Below are positions 34,945 through 47,122 of a stretch of 64,000 bases of DNA, piece after piece. The position numbers and the translations under genes are program-made. This DNA is from an uncultured Acidobacteriota bacterium (GTDB lineage Bacteria; Acidobacteriota; Vicinamibacteria; Fen-336): assembly GCA_902826455.1 (NCBI GenBank), contig CADEEV010000005.1, forward strand, positions 101,674 through 165,673, written 5' to 3'. Position 1 is the stretch's first letter; every line of letters begins with the position of its first letter. The notes below the pieces were generated by a model, which saw nothing but the letters and a program-made list of their open reading frames with translations, searched no databases and was not told the DNA's origin.

Positions 34945-35394
34945 ATGAGCCGCAAGAGCGCCGAACCCCAGGCCGAGCGCAAGAGGATCCTGGCCGTCGA
35001 CGACGACGTCAACGCCGTGGGGGCGCTCCGGCAGATCCTCACGAGCCGCGGTTACGACGTGGTGGTCGCCCACACGGCCGAGGAGGCGATCCCGCTCTCC
35101 CTCGACGGCGTGTGGGACCTCTTCATCCTCGACGTCGCGCTCCCGGGCGTGTCGGGCTACGACCTGTGCCGGAAGATTCGCGAGAGCCCGCAGACCAAGG
35201 ACGTGCCCGTGGTCTTCCTCACCGCCAAGGGACGGCTGATGGACATGGCCGAGGGCCAGGACGCCGGCAGCGACCTCTACCTGATCAAGCCGGTGCTCGC
35301 GAGCAAGCTGCTGCACATGATCGGCCTGTTCCTGACCGCCGACGCGCCGCTCTCCAAGAAGCCCCGCCCCGCGCTTCCCGAGCCCACGGTCTAG
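34945..35394 (+). CDS. Single-domain response regulator
   Basis: A 149-residue receiver protein with no output domain. Conserved parts are the acidic triad ILAVDDD at 19-21, phosphoacceptor Asp63 in FILDVALPG, VFLTAKG with the switch Thr, and the Lys in LIKPV. No histidine kinase is adjacent. The Lys/Pro-rich tail is short. It lies 16 bases before a radical SAM gene and is probably co-transcribed with it; TAGGAT at 34925-34930 may be the promoter. It could pass a phosphoryl signal to a partner protein. Confidence 0.88.
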   Translation: MSRKSAEPQAERKRILAVDDDVNAVGALRQILTSRGYDVVVAHTAEEAIPLSLDGVWDLFILDVALPGVSGYDLCRKIRESPQTKDVPVVFLTAKGRLMDMAEGQDAGSDLYLIKPVLASKLLHMIGLFLTADAPLSKKPRPALPEPTV

Positions 35395-35410
35395 TGCCCT
35401 CCAGGAGCCG

Positions 35411-37017
35411 ATGAAGGTCTTCCTCGTCCACGTCCGCGATCCCCAGTTCTACGCGATCCCCTCGAAGACGCGGGGCAAGAACGGCCGCATCCAGGTCATG
35501 GGCTTCCCGCCCATCGGCATCATGTCGCTCTCGGCGGTGCTGAAGCGCGCCGGTCACGAGTGCACGATGTTCGACCAGGCGAACCCCGACACGCCCGACG
35601 ACGTGATCCTGGCCGCGATCGCCCGCGAGAAGCCCGACCTGATCGGGCTCAGCTTCCTGTCGACGACGAGCTATCCGTACGCGAAGCTGATCGCCCGCCA
35701 GATCCGCGCCGCGAACCCCGACGTGAAGATCGCCATGGGCGGCGTGTTCGTGAGCTTGAACGCCCAGCTCGTGAAGCTGCAGTGTCCCGAGGTGAACTTC
35801 GTGTGCCGCGGCGACGGCGAGCAGCTGCTCCTCGACCTGCTGGAGCGTCTCGACGATCCCGCCGGGGTCGCGGGCGTCACGTGGCAGGACGCGGACGGCG
35901 CCCTGCGCCACAACCCGAACCGGCCTCTCGGCCGCGACCTCGACCAGTGGCCCTTCCCGGATCGCGAGAGCCTCGAGCTCGACTTCGTCGAATCGATGCC
36001 CCTCGACGTCCCGGCGGTGCTGTCGCGCGAGCGCTTCACGACCATGCAGACCTCGCGCGGCTGCCCCTGGCCGTGCGTGTTCTGCGACATCCCGATCTTC
36101 AACGAGGGCAAGTGGCGCTCGCGCAGCCCCGAGCACGTCCTCGCCGAGTTCCGCCAGCTCCAGAAGGAAGGCTACGGCTCGGTCTATTTCGTGGACGACC
36201 ACTTCCTGCTCCAGCCCAAGCGCATCGACGCGATCTGCAAGGGCCTGATCGAGCAGGGCAGCACGATCCAGTGGGGCTGTGAGGGCCGCGTCGACTCGAC
36301 CTGCATGCAGCTCTTCCCCATCATGGCGAAGGCGCTCTGCCGCACGATCATGTTCGGGATCGAGAGCGGCAGCCAGAAGATCCTCGACCGGCTCAAGAAG
36401 GAACAGACCCTCCAGGAGATCGAGACCGCGGTCACCAACGCCAAGGAGGCCGGGATCGAGATCGTCCACGGCTTCTTCGTCGTCGGCATCCCCGACGAGA
36501 CCGAAGAGGACATGCGCGAGACGTTCCGCTTCGCCTCGAAGCTGCGCATCGACAGCTTCGGCTTCAACCGCCTGTGCGTCTACCGCGGCACGCCGCTGTG
36601 GCAGGAGTACGTGCGGCGCGGCCTCGTGAACGACGTCGAGGACTGGTACAAGTACTTCAAGTGCTCGTCGATCGACCCGACGGTGCTGCCGGGCGAGGAG
36701 ATCCACCGCATCCGCTCCGAGGAGATGCAGAAGCTCATCGTCTACAAGCTCACGCGTCACACCCGGCAGACCTTGCGGCTGCTGCGGCGCTTCACGCGCT
36801 ACATGCCGCTGCGCGACGTGCTCTACCTGATCGTGAAGCCGTTCCTCGGCAACAAGAAGGGCTTCACGAAGGCCGAGGTGATCTCGCGCGCGGTCGAGCA
36901 CGGCGACGTGAAGAGCGCCGCCGCCGACATGACGCTGATCTCCGACGCCGCCCTCGAGCACGCGATCACCGAGTCGCGCGCCGAGCGGGCCCGCATCCAG
37001 GCCCAGGCCGAAGCCGA

Positions 37018-37021
<4 letters not shown>
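35411..37021 (+). CDS. B12-binding radical SAM enzyme
   Basis: A 536-residue class B radical SAM protein. Residues 1-140 form a cobalamin-binding domain ([41 protein letters not shown]). The radical SAM core begins at [13 protein letters not shown], whose CxxxCxxC binds the 4Fe-4S cluster. [29 protein letters not shown] and [15 protein letters not shown] are standard for this group. The C-terminal 120 residues are helical and basic and may bind a lipid or other substrate. The family includes methyltransferases and ring-forming enzymes; the substrate is unknown. AGGAG precedes the ATG. Its stop shares CTAG with convergent gcvP. Confidence 0.88.
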
Positions 37022-39900
<2,879 letters not shown>

Positions 39901-39924
39901 GGTCCTCGCTTCGGGAATGGAGGG

Positions 39925-40311
39925 CTACTTGGATTCGCTCTCGACGAACGCCTTGTAGGCGGCCGCGTCCATGAGCGCTGCGACCGCCGCGGGCTCGGCG
40001 AGCTTCACGACGAGCATCCAGCCGGCGCCGTAGGGATCGGTATTGACGGCCTCGGGGCCCTTCACCAGGGCGGCGTTGGCCTCGACGACCTCCCCCGCCA
40101 CGGGCGAGAGCAGCTCGGACACGGCCTTCACCGACTCGACCGTGCCGAAGTTCTCGCCGGCCTTCAAGGCGCGCCCCGCGTCTGGCAGCTCGAGGAACAC
40201 GACGTCGCCGAGCTGCTTCTGGGCGTAGTCGGTGATCCCCACGGTGCCGCGATCGCCCGCGACGCGGACCCACTCGTGGTCCTTCGTGAAGCGCAGGTCC
40301 TCTGGATACAT
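39925..40311 (-). CDS. gcvH: Glycine cleavage system H protein
   Basis: A 128-residue lipoyl carrier protein. The lipoylated lysine lies in GTVESVKAVSELLSPVAGEV near residue 62, with FTKDHEWV at the N-terminus and NTDPYGAGWMLVVK toward the end, all typical. It shuttles the aminomethyl group between GcvP and GcvT. It lies between gcvT and gcvP with gaps of 9 and 24 bases. Confidence 0.97.
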   Translation of the reverse strand: MYPEDLRFTKDHEWVRVAGDRGTVGITDYAQKQLGDVVFLELPDAGRALKAGENFGTVESVKAVSELLSPVAGEVVEANAALVKGPEAVNTDPYGAGWMLVVKLAEPAAVAALMDAAAYKAFVESESK

Positions 40312-40320
40312 GCCGGGCTC

Positions 40321-41433
40321 CTACTTGACGCGCTTGTAGAACGGGGTCGGAACGACGCGGGCCGGAACGAGCCGGCCGCGGATCTCCACGTCGAACTCGG
40401 TGCCGACCGCGGACTGCGCCGTGGGCAGGTAGCCGAGGCCGATGTTCTTCTGCAGGAACGGGGCGAAGGTGCCCGAGGTGACGGCGCCGACGCCCTGGCC
40501 CTTGAGCAGGATCGGATAGCCGTGACGCGCGATGCCGCGGCCGACCATCTCGAAGCCCACCAGCTTGCGGGGCGGGCCGCTCTTCTTCTGGGGCTCGAGG
40601 ACCGGGCGGCCGAGGAACTCGCCCTTGGCCTCGTCGAGCGACACGATCCAGCCGAGACCGGCCTCGACCAGCGTGGTGCTCTCGTCCATGTCGTTGCCGT
40701 AGAGGCACATGCGGGCCTCGAGCCGCAGCGTGTCGCGGGCCCCGAGGCCGGCCGGGACGAGGCCGAGCGGCTGCCCGACCTCGATCAGCTTGCGCCAGAG
40801 CGGCTCGGCGCGGTCGGCGCTCACGAGGATCTCGAAGCCGTCCTCGCCCGTATAGCCCGTGCGCGAGACCGTGGCCTCGCTGCCGTCCACGGTGCCGGTC
40901 GCGAAGTGGTAGTAGCGGATCGACGCCAGGTCGAGGCTGGTGAGGCCCTGGAGGATCTCCTGGGACTTCGGGCCCTGGAGCGCCAACAGCGCGAACTCGT
41001 CGCTGCGGTTGCGCAGCTCGCAGCCAGTCGGCTCCTGGTCCTGCAGCCAGCGGTAGTCCTTGTCGATGTTGCTGGCGTTCACGACGAGCAGGTAGCGATC
41101 CGCCGCCCGCCGCGAGACGATCACGTCGTCCACCGGGGCGCCCGTCGGCATCGGCAGGGCCGAGTATTGCGCCTGACCGTCCACGAGCTTCGCGACGTTG
41201 TTGGACGTGACCCGTTGCAGGAAGGCGAGGGCGCCCGGTCCCGACACCTCGAACTCGCCCATGTGGGACACGTCGAAGAGGCCGGCGGCGGTCCGGACGG
41301 CCATGTGCTCGGAGATCAATCCCGAGTACTCGACCGGCATCTCCCAGCCGCCGAAGGGGACCATCTTGGCGCCGCTCTCGCGGTGCACGGGGTAGAGCGG
41401 CGTCTTGCGAAGGACGGAGGCGGCGCTTTCCAT
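40321..41433 (-). CDS. gcvT: Glycine cleavage system T protein (aminomethyltransferase)
   Basis: GcvT releases ammonia and transfers the one-carbon unit to tetrahydrofolate. The 370-residue product has [37 protein letters not shown]-like IVNASN contacts ([16 protein letters not shown]) and [12 protein letters not shown], all conserved. The ATG at 41433 was preferred to a TTG at 41448, which falls in the TAGCTT promoter-like box. It is first in the gcvTHP operon. The 115-base divergent spacer is too short for a tandem glycine riboswitch, and none was recognised. Confidence 0.96.
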   Translation of the reverse strand: MESAASVLRKTPLYPVHRESGAKMVPFGGWEMPVEYSGLISEHMAVRTAAGLFDVSHMGEFEVSGPGALAFLQRVTSNNVAKLVDGQAQYSALPMPTGAPVDDVIVSRRAADRYLLVVNASNIDKDYRWLQDQEPTGCELRNRSDEFALLALQGPKSQEILQGLTSLDLASIRYYHFATGTVDGSEATVSRTGYTGEDGFEILVSADRAEPLWRKLIEVGQPLGLVPAGLGARDTLRLEARMCLYGNDMDESTTLVEAGLGWIVSLDEAKGEFLGRPVLEPQKKSGPPRKLVGFEMVGRGIARHGYPILLKGQGVGAVTSGTFAPFLQKNIGLGYLPTAQSAVGTEFDVEIRGRLVPARVVPTPFYKRVK

Positions 41434-41487
41434 TCGAAGGGCGCTCAAGCTATCACACGGCCCGACCCAGGGTCAATGACTGCAGCG

Positions 41488-41502
41488 CGTTGTCCGACAA
41501 CG
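41488..41502. promoter_or_regulatory. 15-base perfect inverted repeat between gcvT and the PilB-like gene
   Basis: Arms CGTTGTC and GACAACG flank a central C in the divergent spacer. It lies 36 bases upstream of the gcvT promoter-like TAGCTT and 11 bases upstream of TATCCT on the plus strand. It looks like the operator of a dimeric repressor that could control both directions. The binding protein is unknown. Confidence 0.45.
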
Positions 41503-41548
41503 AGTTATGGGCTATCCTTGAGGCTGGTCCCTCCTCCGAAGGGTACGG

Positions 41549-43156
41549 GTGCGCGTGGCCGTCGAGACCTACATCACCACCTGCTGGAACTGCCTGGGCG
41601 ACTTCGATGCGCTGAGCGCGGTCTGGTGCTCGGACGACCCCAAGAACCCCACGAAGCTCTGCCCGTTCTGCTTCCGCTGCTTCTGCGACGGCAGCGAGAA
41701 GTACAAGCAGGAGTTCTGGAAGAAGGCCCCGGCCAAGCTCGTCGAGGAGGTCCAGGTCCTGGCTCGCAGCAAGGACCGCCTGGGCGACGTGCTCATCCGC
41801 ATGAAGAAGCTGCAGACCCCGCAGCTCCTCGAGGCGCTCGTCGAGCAGAAGAACACCGGCAAGAAGCTGGGCGAGATCCTCGTCGACCGGAAGCTGGTGC
41901 GGCCCGAGGACATCGCCGCCGCCCTCAAGAGCCAGGGCGTCAGCCCGCTGACCGACACGATGGGCGCCGAGTACGCGGCGAGCCCGGTGTGGGACCAGAG
42001 CGGCCCCGACGCGATCATCCAGTACATCCTGTCCCTCGCGGCCCGCAAGGGCGCGTCCGACGTCCACATCGAGCCCAAGGAAGACGCGATCTCGGTCAAG
42101 TACCGCATCGACGGCTTCTTCTTCCGCGTCGACCCGATCCCCAAGAGCTTCCAGGCCGCCTTCACGCAGAAGCTCTTCGAGGTCTTCCGGCTCGATCCCG
42201 AGCGCTCGACGCGCCCGCAGACGAGCCGCACGAGCGGGCGCCTCGCCGAGGGCGACTACGACCTCGTGACGCAGACGCTGCCGACGCCCCACGGCATCTC
42301 GGCCACGATCAAGCTGATCAACCGCTCGACGTTCATCAAGGACTTCGCGACGCTGGGCCTCGAGCTCGAGGACCGCGTGCGGCTCCTCGAGGAGCTGCGC
42401 AACCACTTCGGCCTCGTGCTGGTCACGGCGCCCGTCTACAACGGCGCCGGCACCACCGCGTACTCGATCATGAACTTCCTGGCCCAGGCCCAGCGCGACG
42501 TGGTCTCGCTCGAGTCGCCGATCCACTGGCCCCTCGAGGGCGTCCGCCAGGTCGAGGTGGAGCAGGGTCCCCAGGGCCTGAAGATGGAAGAGACGCTGCG
42601 CTCGGTGGTGGCGGTGCGCCCCGAGGTCGTGATGCTGTCGTCGATCCCCGACCGGGCGACGGCGCTGCTCGCGAGCCAGCTCGCCTCGAGCGTGCTGGTC
42701 GTCGCGGTCATCCCGGGCCAGAACGCCGGGGGCGCCGTGAGCGGCCTGATCGAGATGGGCGTGCCGCCGCAGATGCTGTCCGGGGCCGTCGCGGCAGTGA
42801 CCTGCCAGCGCCTGGTGCGCCAGATCTGCCGCATCTGCCGCGAGCCGGGCGAGGCTCCGGCGCCCCAGACCCTGGCAAACCACGGGATCAGCGCCGAGGA
42901 GTCGGCGAAGCTCCAGTTCTTCCGGGGCCGCGGCTGCCCCACCTGCAACAAGGTCGGCTACCGCGGCCGGCGCGCGATCTTCGAGGTCATGAACGGCGCG
43001 CCCGAGATCCGCACCTCGATCCAGAGCGGCCTGTCCGCCGCCGAGATCGAGTCGATGGCGATCGGCGCCGGCATGACGACGCTGCGCGCGCGCTGCCTGC
43101 AGCTCGTGGCCGAGGGCGCCACGACCTTCGACGAGTTCGCGAAGCTCAGGCTCTGA
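41549..43156 (+). CDS. PilB/GspE-family protein with all ATPase motifs lost
   Basis: A 535-residue homologue of type IV pilus/type II secretion ATPases. The N-terminus is a Cys cluster (C12-x2-C15, C27, C38-x2-C41-x2-C44-x-C46), then a PilB N-domain-like stretch (RLGDVLIRMKKLQTPQLLEA). The Asp-box is conserved (GASDVHIEPKEDAISVKYRI) and so is the C-terminal zinc region (ICRIC, CPTCNKVGYRGRRAIFEVM). The Walker A loop reads APVYNGAGTT at 294-303, with Ala300 instead of Lys. Walker B GEIRD reads SSIPD. The His-box lacks His (VLVVAVIPGQN). It cannot work as a normal ATPase but is kept as a full gene. No pilus genes are nearby. Confidence 0.8.
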   Translation: MRVAVETYITTCWNCLGDFDALSAVWCSDDPKNPTKLCPFCFRCFCDGSEKYKQEFWKKAPAKLVEEVQVLARSKDRLGDVLIRMKKLQTPQLLEALVEQKNTGKKLGEILVDRKLVRPEDIAAALKSQGVSPLTDTMGAEYAASPVWDQSGPDAIIQYILSLAARKGASDVHIEPKEDAISVKYRIDGFFFRVDPIPKSFQAAFTQKLFEVFRLDPERSTRPQTSRTSGRLAEGDYDLVTQTLPTPHGISATIKLINRSTFIKDFATLGLELEDRVRLLEELRNHFGLVLVTAPVYNGAGTTAYSIMNFLAQAQRDVVSLESPIHWPLEGVRQVEVEQGPQGLKMEETLRSVVAVRPEVVMLSSIPDRATALLASQLASSVLVVAVIPGQNAGGAVSGLIEMGVPPQMLSGAVAAVTCQRLVRQICRICREPGEAPAPQTLANHGISAEESAKLQFFRGRGCPTCNKVGYRGRRAIFEVMNGAPEIRTSIQSGLSAAEIESMAIGAGMTTLRARCLQLVAEGATTFDEFAKLRL

Positions 43157-43802
43157 CGGCCGCCAGCATCCGCTCGATCACCTGCTCGGGCGTGAGCTCC
43201 GTCGTGTCGACGAGGAGGGCGCCCGGCGCCCTCGTCAGCGGCGAGTCGCTGCGGGTCATGTCCGCGTGGTCGCGCTCGCGGATCTCGTGCTCGATGGCCG
43301 CGAGGTCAGCGGCGGCGCCCGCCGCCTGGAGTTCCGCGCGGCGTCGCTCGGCCCGGTGCCGCACGTCGGCGTCCACGTAGAACTTCACGTCCGCGTCGGG
43401 GAACACGGCGGTGCCGATGTCGCGGCCGTCGAGCACGACGCCGCCGTCGCGCCCCAGCTCGCGCTGCCGCGCCACCATCTCGCGGCGCACGGCCGGGTGT
43501 ACCGAGACGCGGGAGGCCAGGGCGCTGACGTCGCGGGTGCGGATCGACGCGGTGACGTCCTCGCCGTCGAGCAGGACCTGGCGGCCGCCCTCGCGCAGCT
43601 CGATGCGCGAGGCCTTCAGCAGCTCCGCCAGGACGGCAGCGTCACCGGCGTCGATCGACCGGCGCGAGGCCTTGAGCGCGAGGGCCCTGTACATGGCGCC
43701 GGTGTCGATGAAGACGTAGCCGAGTCGCGCCGCGAGGGCCCGGCCGGCCGTGGACTTGCCGGCCCCGGAAGGGCCGTCGATCGCGATGACGAGCGGCTTC
43801 AC
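43146..43802 (-). CDS. cmk: Cytidylate kinase
   Basis: Cmk phosphorylates CMP and dCMP. The 218-residue product has the P-loop AIDGPSGAGKSTAGRALA at the N-terminus, YVFIDTGAMYRALALKA, the CMP-binding segment VVLDGRDIGTAVFPDADVKF, and RDHADMTRSDSPLTRA. GTG overlaps the hisC TGA as GTGA. The 3' end overlaps the convergent PilB-like gene by 11 bases. Confidence 0.96.
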   Translation of the reverse strand: MKPLVIAIDGPSGAGKSTAGRALAARLGYVFIDTGAMYRALALKASRRSIDAGDAAVLAELLKASRIELREGGRQVLLDGEDVTASIRTRDVSALASRVSVHPAVRREMVARQRELGRDGGVVLDGRDIGTAVFPDADVKFYVDADVRHRAERRRAELQAAGAAADLAAIEHEIRERDHADMTRSDSPLTRAPGALLVDTTELTPEQVIERMLAAVRA

Positions 43803-44923
43803 GCGCGCGGGACGTCGCGGAGGGCCTGGGCCATCGCCTCGAGGAGCCGGTCGTTCTCCGGCCCGGTGCCGACCGACACGCGCAGGCTCGTGGGCATGGC
43901 GTAGGCACGCAGCGGCCGCACGATCACGCCCTGCTCGAGCAGGCGACGGAACATCGAGGCGCCGTCGCGGCCGGTGTCGACGCACACGAAGTTGCCGAGG
44001 CTGGGCAGGACGTCGAGGCCCAGCTCGCGCAGGCCCGCGTCGAGGCGCGAGCGCTCGTGGCGGTTGAGCTCGACGCCGCGCCGGACGTGCTCGCGATCGC
44101 CGAGAGCGGCGAGCGCCGCGGCCTGGCCGAGGCTGCCGGTGTTGAACGGCTCGCGGATCGTGTCGAGGGCGTCGATGACCTGCGGCGACGCGACGCCGTA
44201 GCCGACCCGCAGCCCGGCGAGCCCGTAGGCCTTGGAGAACGTCCTGAGGACGATCAGCGGCGCGCCGTCGCGCACGTACGCGACGCCGTCGGGATATCCG
44301 GGCTCGCCCTCGGCGTACTCGTAGTAGGCCTCGTCGAGCACGACCAGCACGCCCTCCGGAACGCGATCCAGGAGCGACTCGACCTCCTCGGCGCGGTTCC
44401 AGTTGCCCGTGGGGTTGTTGGGGTTCGCGACGAACAGCAGCCGCGTGCGCGCGTCGCAGGCCGCGAGCATGGCCTCGAGGTCGTGGGCGCCGTCGCGCAT
44501 GGCCACGAGCCGGGCGCCGCCGTTGCGGGCGTTCGCGCATTGCCGGAAGCGCGAGAAGGCCTTGTCGCCGATGACGGCGTTGTCGCCCGGCCCCAGGTAG
44601 GCGCGGGTCAGCATGTCGATCAGGTCCGTCGAGCCGTTCCCGATCACCACGTTCGCGGACTCCACCTCGAGCCGGCTCGCGAGGGCGCCCCGCAGCGTGA
44701 GCGCGGTGCCGTCGGGATAGCGGGAGAGGCCGGCGAGGGCGTTCTGCACGGCGGCGAGGGCTTTCGGCGAGGCGCCCAGCGGGTTCTCGTTCGAGGCCAG
44801 CTTGACGACGTCGGTGACGCCCAGCTCGCGCTCCACCTGCTCGATGGCCATCCCCGGCTCGTAGCGGTCGAGACCTTCGAGGTGGGCCGGCCGCTGGGGC
44901 ACGGCCGCGCGCACAGGCTTCAA
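43799..44923 (-). CDS. hisC: Histidinol-phosphate aminotransferase
   Basis: A 374-residue class I/II aminotransferase. It has VVKLASNENPLGASPKA, GNGSTDLIDMLTRAYLGPGD, NPNNPTGNW, the Asp and Tyr of LDEAYYEYAE, and the PLP lysine in LRTFSKAYGLAGLRVGYG. It is typical of HisC and of related aromatic aminotransferases, so the substrate may be histidinol phosphate, phenylalanine or both. The start appears to be TTG, overlapping the rluB TGA as TTGA. No other his genes are in the window; this operon setting (rluB-hisC-cmk) is a common place for an aromatic aminotransferase. Confidence 0.88.
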   Translation of the reverse strand: MKPVRAAVPQRPAHLEGLDRYEPGMAIEQVERELGVTDVVKLASNENPLGASPKALAAVQNALAGLSRYPDGTALTLRGALASRLEVESANVVIGNGSTDLIDMLTRAYLGPGDNAVIGDKAFSRFRQCANARNGGARLVAMRDGAHDLEAMLAACDARTRLLFVANPNNPTGNWNRAEEVESLLDRVPEGVLVVLDEAYYEYAEGEPGYPDGVAYVRDGAPLIVLRTFSKAYGLAGLRVGYGVASPQVIDALDTIREPFNTGSLGQAAALAALGDREHVRRGVELNRHERSRLDAGLRELGLDVLPSLGNFVCVDTGRDGASMFRRLLEQGVIVRPLRAYAMPTSLRVSVGTGPENDRLLEAMAQALRDVPRA

Positions 44924-45654
44924 CGGGCCTTCTTCCGCGGGACGGGCGTGCGTCCCGCCAGCACGTCCACCTCGCGCGGCGTCAGCTCGCGGAAGTGGCC
45001 GGGCTCCAGCCCCTTCGCCGTGAGCGGTCCGATGGCCACGCGCTTCAGCTTCGACACCGGGTGGCCGACCGCCTGGAGCAGGCGCTTCACCTCGTGGTTC
45101 TTGCCCTCGTGGAGCGTCACCTCGACCCAGGAGTTGTTGTCGGACTCGAGGACGCGGGCACGATCGACGGCCATGCGCGTGCCCTCGACCATCACGCCGG
45201 CCTTGAGCCTGCCGAGGGTGTGGGCGTCGGGGATGCCGCGCACCTTCGCCTCGTAGACCCGCGGCACCTCGAAGCTCGGGTGCGACACGCGCTGGGCGAA
45301 GTCGCCGTCGTTCGTCAGGAGGATCAGCCCCTCGGTGGTGACGTCCAGGCGGCCCACCGGGAACAGGCCGGCGACGGGCGGCACGAGCTGCATCACGGTG
45401 GGCCGGCCCTCGGGATCGTGGCGCGTGGTCACGACGCCCTTGGGCTTGTTGAGCAGGACGTAGACGGGCGCCTTCGGCGGCTTGATGCGGACCCCGTCCA
45501 CGCGCAGGTCGTCGACGGTGATGTCAGCCTTCGTGCCGAGCTCCCGGACGATCTCTCCGTTCAAGGTCACGCGGCCATGGAGGATGACCTCCTCGGCCTT
45601 CCGGCGCGAGGCGACGCCGGCGCGCGACAATATCTTCTGGATCCGCTCGTGCAT
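44920..45654 (-). CDS. rluB: 23S rRNA pseudouridine synthase, RluB/RsuA family
   Basis: A 244-residue pseudouridine synthase. The N-terminal S4 RNA-binding domain reads RIQKILSRAGVASRRKAEE. The catalytic domain has PVYVLLNKPKGVVTTRHDP, the catalytic aspartate in PVGRLDVTTEGLILLTNDG, and HEGKNHEVKRLLQAVGHPV. The ATG at 45654 was chosen over a GTG at 45675 because the TATCAT and TACTAT boxes lie between them. It heads the rluB-hisC-cmk operon. Confidence 0.93.
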   Translation of the reverse strand: MHERIQKILSRAGVASRRKAEEVILHGRVTLNGEIVRELGTKADITVDDLRVDGVRIKPPKAPVYVLLNKPKGVVTTRHDPEGRPTVMQLVPPVAGLFPVGRLDVTTEGLILLTNDGDFAQRVSHPSFEVPRVYEAKVRGIPDAHTLGRLKAGVMVEGTRMAVDRARVLESDNNSWVEVTLHEGKNHEVKRLLQAVGHPVSKLKRVAIGPLTAKGLEPGHFRELTPREVDVLAGRTPVPRKKAR

Positions 45655-45663
45655 GAACAGCCG

Positions 45664-45669
45664 ATGATA
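45664..45669 (-). promoter_or_regulatory. -10 box TATCAT for rluB-hisC-cmk
   Basis: TATCAT lies 9 bases before the rluB ATG; an overlapping TACTAT at 45667-45672 is 12 bases away. No ribosome binding site is present. The divergent gene has a good GGGAGG site instead. Confidence 0.45.
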
Positions 45670-45689
45670 GTACACGGGAGGTTTCGGCC

Positions 45690-46232
45690 GTGAAGGTGGC
45701 CCTGGGATTCAAGGCGCATTCGGGCTGGGCTGCGCTCGTCGTTCTCGGCGACGCCGGCGGGAGGCTGACGCTCGTCGACCGGCGGCGCATCGAGCTCGTC
45801 GAGGAGCTCGCGGGCAAGGCGCCGTACCACGCCGCCGAAAAGCTGCCGGTCGCCGAGGCCTGCGCGCTGGTCGAGCGGCTGGTCGCCGCCGATCTCCGGC
45901 AAACCGAGGCCGCGGTGCGCGCCGCGATCGGGGAACAGAAGGCGCTCGGCAACGAGGTCCTGGCGGGCGCGGTCGTCACCGGCGCGCCGATGCCCGCCTG
46001 GACGACGGAGCAGATCCTCGCGGTCCACTTCCGGATGCACAAGGCCGAGGGTGTGCTGTTTCGCGACGCCCTGTGCCGCGCCATCGAGGGCTCCGGCGTG
46101 CCGCTCGTCGCGATCCCGGAGAAGGGATTGAAGCTGCCGGCCGCCCTGGACGCGCTCGGCAAGGCGGCGGGCCCGCCCTGGGGCCAGGACCAGAAGCACG
46201 CCGCCGCCGCCGCCCTCGCGGCGTTGCGCTAG
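45690..46232 (+). CDS. Conserved protein of unknown function, possible RNase H-like fold
   Basis: A 180-residue protein with an N-terminal strand pattern ([20 protein letters not shown]) that resembles the first beta-hairpin of RNase H/actin-like folds. A helix-rich middle follows, then [20 protein letters not shown] and a final [17 protein letters not shown] have no functional name for it. A GTG start is supported by GGGAGG 8 bases upstream. It is divergent from rluB and shares its CTAG stop with the convergent lipoprotein gene. Confidence 0.65.
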   Translation: MKVALGFKAHSGWAALVVLGDAGGRLTLVDRRRIELVEELAGKAPYHAAEKLPVAEACALVERLVAADLRQTEAAVRAAIGEQKALGNEVLAGAVVTGAPMPAWTTEQILAVHFRMHKAEGVLFRDALCRAIEGSGVPLVAIPEKGLKLPAALDALGKAAGPPWGQDQKHAAAAALAALR

Positions 46233-47059
46233 AAGTGCTTCAGCCGGAAGCGCAGCCGGATCTTGCCCTGGTCGTCGTAGACCTCGAACCAGACGTTGCT
46301 CGAGAGCACCATGTCGGAGAGCGTCACGTTCGTCACACCCTGGGACTCGACGTCGCCGCCGTTGGGATCGAGGATGTCGTTGCTGACCGCGGCCCGGCGC
46401 CACTTCAAGGCCTTCGTGGTGTTCGCTTTCAGGTCGAAGCTCACGCTGCGGCTCGTGATCACCGCCACCGGGCAATCCTTGTTCGAGGCCACGCGGGTGA
46501 CCTCGACGCACTCGTTGCCGCTCAGGGCATCGGGATACTCGACGCTCACCTCGCAGCTGCCGGCGGCGTTGACCGACGTGCCGCAGCCGACGGGCTCGGG
46601 CGTCGGGGTCGGTGTGGGCTCGGGCGTGGGCGTCGGTGACGGCTCCGGACTCGGGGACGGGCTGGGGCTCGGTGACGGCGACGCGTCCGGCGTCGGGGTC
46701 GGCGACGGCGTGGGAGTGGGGGTCGGCGAGGGCGAGGGGCTCGGGCTCGGAGAACCGGCGACCGTGACCTGCACCGTCTGGGTTGCGAGGGTCGTGCCGG
46801 CCTTGGCCGTGAGGGTATAGGAGCGGGTCTGGCTCGCAAGGACCTGCTTCGAGCCCTTGGCCTGAACCGTGGTGCCATCGATCTGGACGGACTCGGCGCC
46901 GGAGACGTTCCAGCTGAGGGTCACCGACTCGCCCGGGGACACCGCCGCCGGTGTCGCCACGAAGGAATCGATCGTCAGGCCTTCGGGGCCGGTGACCTTG
47001 TCCACCAACCCGCACCCGGCCAGCCCCAGCAGAACGAAAAGCCCCAGCAGTCGTCGCAT
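46229..47059 (-). CDS. Lipoprotein with Ig-like domain and long Pro-Ser/Thr linker
   Basis: A 276-residue lipoprotein with lipobox GLAGC, an Ig-like domain ([33 protein letters not shown]), then about 55 residues of alternating Pro with Ser or Thr, and a C-terminal beta domain with Cys pairs ([32 protein letters not shown]). The linker probably spans the periplasm or stands out from the cell surface. The repeat DNA is prone to length change. GAGGTG precedes the ATG. The 63 bases upstream are AT-rich and hold TATTGT as a candidate -10. Confidence 0.8.
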   Translation of the reverse strand: MRRLLGLFVLLGLAGCGLVDKVTGPEGLTIDSFVATPAAVSPGESVTLSWNVSGAESVQIDGTTVQAKGSKQVLASQTRSYTLTAKAGTTLATQTVQVTVAGSPSPSPSPSPTPTPTPSPTPTPDASPSPSPSPSPSPEPSPTPTPEPTPTPTPEPVGCGTSVNAAGSCEVSVEYPDALSGNECVEVTRVASNKDCPVAVITSRSVSFDLKANTTKALKWRRAAVSNDILDPNGGDVESQGVTNVTLSDMVLSSNVWFEVYDDQGKIRLRFRLKHF

Positions 47060-47122
47060 CACCACCTCAACCACAATATCTAGTGATGGTAGAGGCTTGG
47101 AAAACGACCGTCAAGTATTACT

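Noticed and set aside
41434..41548. Glycine riboswitch upstream of gcvT
   Set aside because: The spacer is too short for a tandem aptamer and no conserved aptamer pairing was seen.
46580..46760. CRISPR-like or tandem repeat array
   Set aside because: The repeats are short Pro-Ser/Thr codons within the lipoprotein frame, with no spacers.
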